The translations under genes and the position numbers were made by a program. Below are positions 60,633 to 64,000 of a stretch of 64,000 nucleotides of DNA, piece by piece. Position 1 is the stretch's first letter. Each line of letters begins with the position of its first letter. Location: NCBI GenBank assembly GCA_035627375.1, contig DASPLX010000027.1, positions 1-64,000 on the forward strand, written 5' to 3'. Origin of the DNA: DASPLX01 sp035627375 (GTDB lineage Bacteria; Pseudomonadota; Gammaproteobacteria; Burkholderiales; Burkholderiaceae_D). The notes beneath the pieces are model-generated. The model was not told the DNA's origin. It saw only the letters and a list, made by a program, of their open reading frames with translations, and did no database searches.

Positions 60633-62714
60633 ATGCGCTTCAGAAAAAAAACAGCGAGATCGGCGGGAAGCATGCTCGTTCTTGCGACGCTTTTCCTGCC
60701 GCCGCTGCATGCCCAGCCGGCCAGGGACGGCGATTTCCTCGAATTGCTGACCCAGGAAAACCAAGTGTTTTCCGCTTCGCGCTATGTGCAGACCATGGCG
60801 GAAACACCGGCCAATGTGACGGTGCTGACCCGTGGCGACCTCAAGCGTTTCGGCTATCGGAACATCGGGGAGGCGCTGGCCGCCTTGCCCGGCGTATACG
60901 ATGCCGCCAGCCAGTGGCCGGCGCTCGGCGTGCGCGGTTTCGCGGTGCCAGGGGACTTCGGTTCGCGCATCCTGACGCTCGTCAACGGCATGCCGATTTA
61001 CGAAGCGACCTACGGCAGCTTCTTCATCGAGCAGCTCGACATGGAAAGCATAGACCGTATCGAGTTCGTGAAAGGGCCGGGATCGGCGCTGTATGGAAGC
61101 GGGGCGGTGCTGGCTGTTGTCAACTTGATCACGCGCAGCGGGCATGACGCCGCCAGCAAGTCGATTGCGGCCGAGGTGGCCAGCCACCGTGGCATCAAGC
61201 TATACGGCTCCTGGGGACAGGGCGGGGCGGGCGGCGCCGATACCTTCCTCTCCGCGAGCGTCGGCAGCGACAGAGGCCGCGATCTCTACTTGCGCGAAAT
61301 GGATGCGCCCGGATTCGATCCCGTGCGCTTGCGTGGCATGTCGATCGACAACGACCGCTCGGATACTCTGCGGCTGTTTGGCCGTGCCGCGTACGGCAAC
61401 ACCTGGCTTCAGGGACTGTACATTACCGCCGATAAGCGCGATCCGCTCGCCAGCTATGGCACCGTGTTGAACGGCAGGCTGCACCTGAAGGAGATGTTGG
61501 GTGCCGTGGAGGCCGGCGTAAGCGGAGAGCTGGCGGGCGGCGCGTTGGGGACGGCTCGCGCCTATTACTTCGGCGTGGCGGAAGAGGGCGATTATCCCTA
61601 CACCTTTTCCGGAGCGCGGGTGCCTCCGGTCGACTACATCAACGTGTCGGACTTGGCGAGTCGGCAATACGGCATCGAATTGCGCTACGACCGCTTTCTT
61701 TCCAATGGACACCATCTCCTGGCGGGGGGCGAGGCAAAACGGGTTGAAAGTCATCAACAGGTAGGCGACCAGCCGGGGCCCGCGCGCAGCGGCGTCGTCA
61801 GCGTCGACAGCCGCCCGCGTTATTCGCAATGGGCATTGTTCATCCAGGACGAAATCCGTTTCGGCCGGGATACCTTGTTTCTCGGCGCTCGCTACGATGC
61901 CTACCGCGGATTTTCCGAGGGCGTCAGGTCGCGCCTCTCGCCGCGCATTGTCTATCTGCGGAATATTTCCGAGAACACGACGGGCAAGCTGATCTACGGC
62001 GAGGCGTATCGGGCGCCGACCGTCTATGAATCGCTTTACCAGGACGGCGTGCCGGCCGCCGAAACCTTGTGGGCCAATCCGAAGCTCCGCCCCGAGCTGG
62101 CGCGCACCTTCGAAGCCTTGTTCGAACATCGGCCGCGGCCGGGCGTCCAGATGCGGTTGAGCATGTTTCGCATGCGGCTCGCCGATTCGCCGGCGCAGAT
62201 CGTCACACCGGAGTTCGCCGGTACGCCGTGCGCGCTGGGCCCGGAGGGATGCATCCAATACCGGAACTCCGGCGTCTCCCAAAGCGTGATCGGTTTCGAA
62301 GCCGATCTCAGAATGAAGCAATCGGATCATGGCAGCCTGTACGCGTCGCTGTCTTGCCAACGAAGCCGCCAGGAAGGCCAGGAGCTCGCGAGTTCGCCGC
62401 GTCATCAGATCAAGTTCGGCGCCAGCCGCGTGTTGCCCTGGGCCGGAATGGATGCCGCTTTCGAGGCGCATTACATCGGCCGGGCGCGCGGACGCTTCGA
62501 AGGCGGCGGAAGAACCGCCGACGCGCCGTCCTACCTGCTCGTCAACGCAGCGCTCAATGCGGGCCAACTGACGGGAGGATGGCGCGCGTCGCTGCGCATC
62601 AACAATCTGCTCGACCGCAAGATATACACCATCGCTTCGCGCGAACTGCAGCCGCTCGAGCGCGTCCCGGGCGAAGAGCGGCGTTTTTCCCTGCAACTGC
62701 AACACGACTTTTGA
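60633..62714 (+). CDS. TonB-dependent outer-membrane receptor
   Basis: Protein of 693 residues with signal peptide (RFRKKTARSAGSMLVLATLF, LPPLHAQ). The plug domain follows (QTMAETPANVTVLTRGDLKR, SIDRIEFVKGPGSALYGSGA, with VVNLITRSG), then a beta-barrel with strands up to the C-terminal RRFSLQLQHDF, ending with a Phe as for BAM-inserted proteins. I see no clear TonB box. No cobalamin or other riboswitch is visible in the 228-base upstream gap. Its two following genes are a periplasmic ABC-type binding protein and a membrane sensor, so the receptor may serve in signalling or uptake of an unknown ligand. Confidence 0.9.
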   Translation: MRFRKKTARSAGSMLVLATLFLPPLHAQPARDGDFLELLTQENQVFSASRYVQTMAETPANVTVLTRGDLKRFGYRNIGEALAALPGVYDAASQWPALGVRGFAVPGDFGSRILTLVNGMPIYEATYGSFFIEQLDMESIDRIEFVKGPGSALYGSGAVLAVVNLITRSGHDAASKSIAAEVASHRGIKLYGSWGQGGAGGADTFLSASVGSDRGRDLYLREMDAPGFDPVRLRGMSIDNDRSDTLRLFGRAAYGNTWLQGLYITADKRDPLASYGTVLNGRLHLKEMLGAVEAGVSGELAGGALGTARAYYFGVAEEGDYPYTFSGARVPPVDYINVSDLASRQYGIELRYDRFLSNGHHLLAGGEAKRVESHQQVGDQPGPARSGVVSVDSRPRYSQWALFIQDEIRFGRDTLFLGARYDAYRGFSEGVRSRLSPRIVYLRNISENTTGKLIYGEAYRAPTVYESLYQDGVPAAETLWANPKLRPELARTFEALFEHRPRPGVQMRLSMFRMRLADSPAQIVTPEFAGTPCALGPEGCIQYRNSGVSQSVIGFEADLRMKQSDHGSLYASLSCQRSRQEGQELASSPRHQIKFGASRVLPWAGMDAAFEAHYIGRARGRFEGGGRTADAPSYLLVNAALNAGQLTGGWRASLRINNLLDRKIYTIASRELQPLERVPGEERRFSLQLQHDF

Positions 62715-62731
62715 GGGTCGGGAGAGTAACG

Positions 62732-63616
62732 TTGCGTTTCTTATTGCTCTTTCTGCTGTTCATCGCCGGTGCCGCGCGCGCCGACATCATCTTGTTGCTA
62801 TCGGACGAGCGAGCTCCGGTAACCGGCGTGGCGAGGGCGATCGGTGCGGCATACGGCGGAAAGATCGAGGTCCATAACCTGGGCGGTTCTCGGGGCAAGG
62901 AAAACGACATCGTTCGTGCGATCCTGAACTCGAATCGGCGCCAGGTGGTGGCGGTGGGCCTGTTGGCGGCGCAGGTGGCGCGCGAGCGCCTGCCGTCCAA
63001 GCATGTCGTGTTTTGCCAAGTGCTCAACTTCGAGGAATTCGACCTGGTCACGCCGTGGATGAAAGGCGTCAGCGGCATTCCGTCGCTACAGAAACAATTC
63101 GCCGCCTGGAAAATGCTTGATCCCGGGCTGCAGAGGATCGGCGTCATCACCGGGCGCCAGACCCGGTACATGGTGCGGGAGGCGGAGGCGGCCGCGCGAC
63201 GCCAGGGGATCGATATCATCCATATCGAGGCGGCCTCGGACCGCGCCGTCCTGTTCGCCGCCCAGGAATTGCAGGAGAAGAAGATCCAGGGGCTGTGGCT
63301 GGCTCCGGACAGCAGCATCCTGAGCCAGCGCGCGATTCTCGAACTGATGTCGTACAGCGTGAAGAACAACCTGGAAGTGCTGGCGTTTTCGCCGGCGCTG
63401 CTGAAGGAAGGCGCGCTGCTTTCCGCTACCTCGGACTTTTCGGAAATCGCGCAATTGGTGCTGGAGCGCCTGAGAAAGGCAAGCGATGCCACCGGCATCG
63501 CCGGCGAGCCGGTAATGCCGCTGGGAGCTGCCAGGATCCACATCAACGGCGCCGCCGCGGCGCGCTTCGGGCTCTCGGTATCGGCAAAACTGAGGGAGCA
63601 AGCGGATGTCCAATAA
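62732..63616 (+). CDS. ABC-type substrate-binding (periplasmic) protein
   Basis: Protein of 294 residues from TTG 62732, with GGGAGAG 5-11 bases upstream. A signal peptide (RFLLLFLLFIAGAARA) is followed by a LacI/ABC-binding fold: DIILLLSDERAPVTGVARAI, LDPGLQRIGVITGRQTRYMV and KKIQGLWLAPDSSILSQRAI. This is the ABC_sub_bind branch found with TonB receptors and signalling proteins, without ABC permease genes. It overlaps the next gene by 11 bases, so the two are likely coupled. Ligand unknown. Confidence 0.8.
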   Translation: MRFLLLFLLFIAGAARADIILLLSDERAPVTGVARAIGAAYGGKIEVHNLGGSRGKENDIVRAILNSNRRQVVAVGLLAAQVARERLPSKHVVFCQVLNFEEFDLVTPWMKGVSGIPSLQKQFAAWKMLDPGLQRIGVITGRQTRYMVREAEAAARRQGIDIIHIEAASDRAVLFAAQELQEKKIQGLWLAPDSSILSQRAILELMSYSVKNNLEVLAFSPALLKEGALLSATSDFSEIAQLVLERLRKASDATGIAGEPVMPLGAARIHINGAAAARFGLSVSAKLREQADVQ

Positions 63617-64000
63617 CCCGAACCGCCGGCCCAGCCTGATCAAGCGCGTCCGCTCCATGATGCTGGGCGCCGTGACGGTGCTCTATGTCGTTACGCTGTT
63701 TTCCACCTTCCTCGGCGGCAATTATCTGATCGCGACCAACCTGGAGAAGCAGGCGCGGCAGCTCCTGCCGGTGTTCGACGACATGGGAGCGCCGCTGTTC
63801 TTTTCCTCCTCCAGCCAGGCGATGGAGCGTATCGCCGGCCATGCCGGTCCGATTCCCGACATCGGCGTCGTGCGTTTCTACGACAAGAAGACCATGCATT
63901 TGCTGGCCGAATACCGCAAGCCGGGAGCTCCGGACATTCCGGTGTTGGGGCCGCAGGAGTTGGCGGTCGCCGAGAACATGCAGACCGTCGCCAGCCGCGT
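63606..64000 (+). CDS. Membrane sensor protein, N-terminal part (partial)
   Basis: The frame starts at ATG 63606, inside the end of the binding-protein gene, and runs off the right edge, giving about 131 residues. The first membrane helix is ML-GAVTVLYVVTLFSTFLGG, followed by a periplasmic part with ATNLEKQARQLLPVFDDMGA and GVVRFYDKKTMHLLAEYRK, like the N-terminal CHASE8-type sensor region of membrane histidine kinases or diguanylate cyclases. The output domain lies outside the window, so the type of signal protein cannot be decided. Confidence 0.65.
   Translation, partial: MSNNPNRRPSLIKRVRSMMLGAVTVLYVVTLFSTFLGGNYLIATNLEKQARQLLPVFDDMGAPLFFSSSSQAMERIAGHAGPIPDIGVVRFYDKKTMHLLAEYRKPGAPDIPVLGPQELAVAENMQTVASR

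Overview
The window is a gene-dense, GC-rich chromosomal segment of a betaproteobacterium, most likely Burkholderiales and probably an Oxalobacteraceae-type genome. I infer this from gene order (cvpA-purF; an ECF sigma factor/DUF3619/DUF3106 group next to ilvB-ilvH-ilvC; pssA-leuA; rpsO-pnp; tpiA-secG-tRNA-Leu-nuoA to nuoN-DUF2818-NUDIX; prfB-lysS), from the two tripartite tricarboxylate (TctC) binding proteins, and from the phasin. I saw no insertion sequence, prophage, CRISPR array or rRNA.

Layout. 1-4.2 kb: SPOR-domain protein end, cvpA, purF, a nucleotide-sugar/NAD-binding-like protein and a cystathionine gamma-synthase family enzyme. 4.2-10.8 kb: LOG protein, TPR protein, TetR regulator, patatin lipase, phasin with a histone-like tail and, divergent from it, a two-domain fatty acyl-CoA reductase; together these look like a lipid/storage-granule neighbourhood. 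10.7-16.6 kb: accessory genes (fasciclin, VOC, GNAT, alpha/beta hydrolase, a GMC oxidoreductase with its Tat-exported partner, an FFLEELY-type protein). 16.6-18.8 kb: RDD, DUF3106 and DUF3619 proteins and an ECF sigma factor, all leftward. 19.3-26.9 kb: branched-chain amino acid genes ilvB-ilvH-ilvC, then a SIMPL protein, a small lipoprotein, pssA and leuA. leuA is preceded by a leucine-rich leader peptide whose ATG sits about at the predicted transcription start. 26.9-34.9 kb: a lipoprotein, rpsO, pnp, a GAF-PAS-GAF-GGDEF cyclase, a quinone oxidoreductase, tpiA and secG. 35-50.8 kb: tRNA-Leu(GAG), the complete 14-gene nuo operon, a DUF2818 protein and an ADP-ribose pyrophosphatase. 51-56.7 kb: an orphan TctC behind a sigma-54-type promoter, a TerC protein, a universal stress protein and a complete TctC-TctB-TctA transporter. 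56.7-60.4 kb: glycine-zipper protein, lysS, and prfB with its programmed +1 frameshift. 60.6 kb to the end: a TonB-dependent receptor, an ABC-type periplasmic binding protein and the start of a membrane sensor, arranged as one operon.

How it works together: most of the window is core metabolism (purine entry, Ile/Val/Leu synthesis, phosphatidylserine synthesis, complex I, translation). The more unusual parts are the leuA leader region, the sigma-54 promoter in front of a solitary solute-binding protein, the acyl-CoA reductase/phasin pair with repeated motifs between them, the sigma factor/DUF3619/DUF3106 module and the receptor-binding protein-sensor trio at the right edge. Start sites, operators and promoters were read by eye and are predictions.
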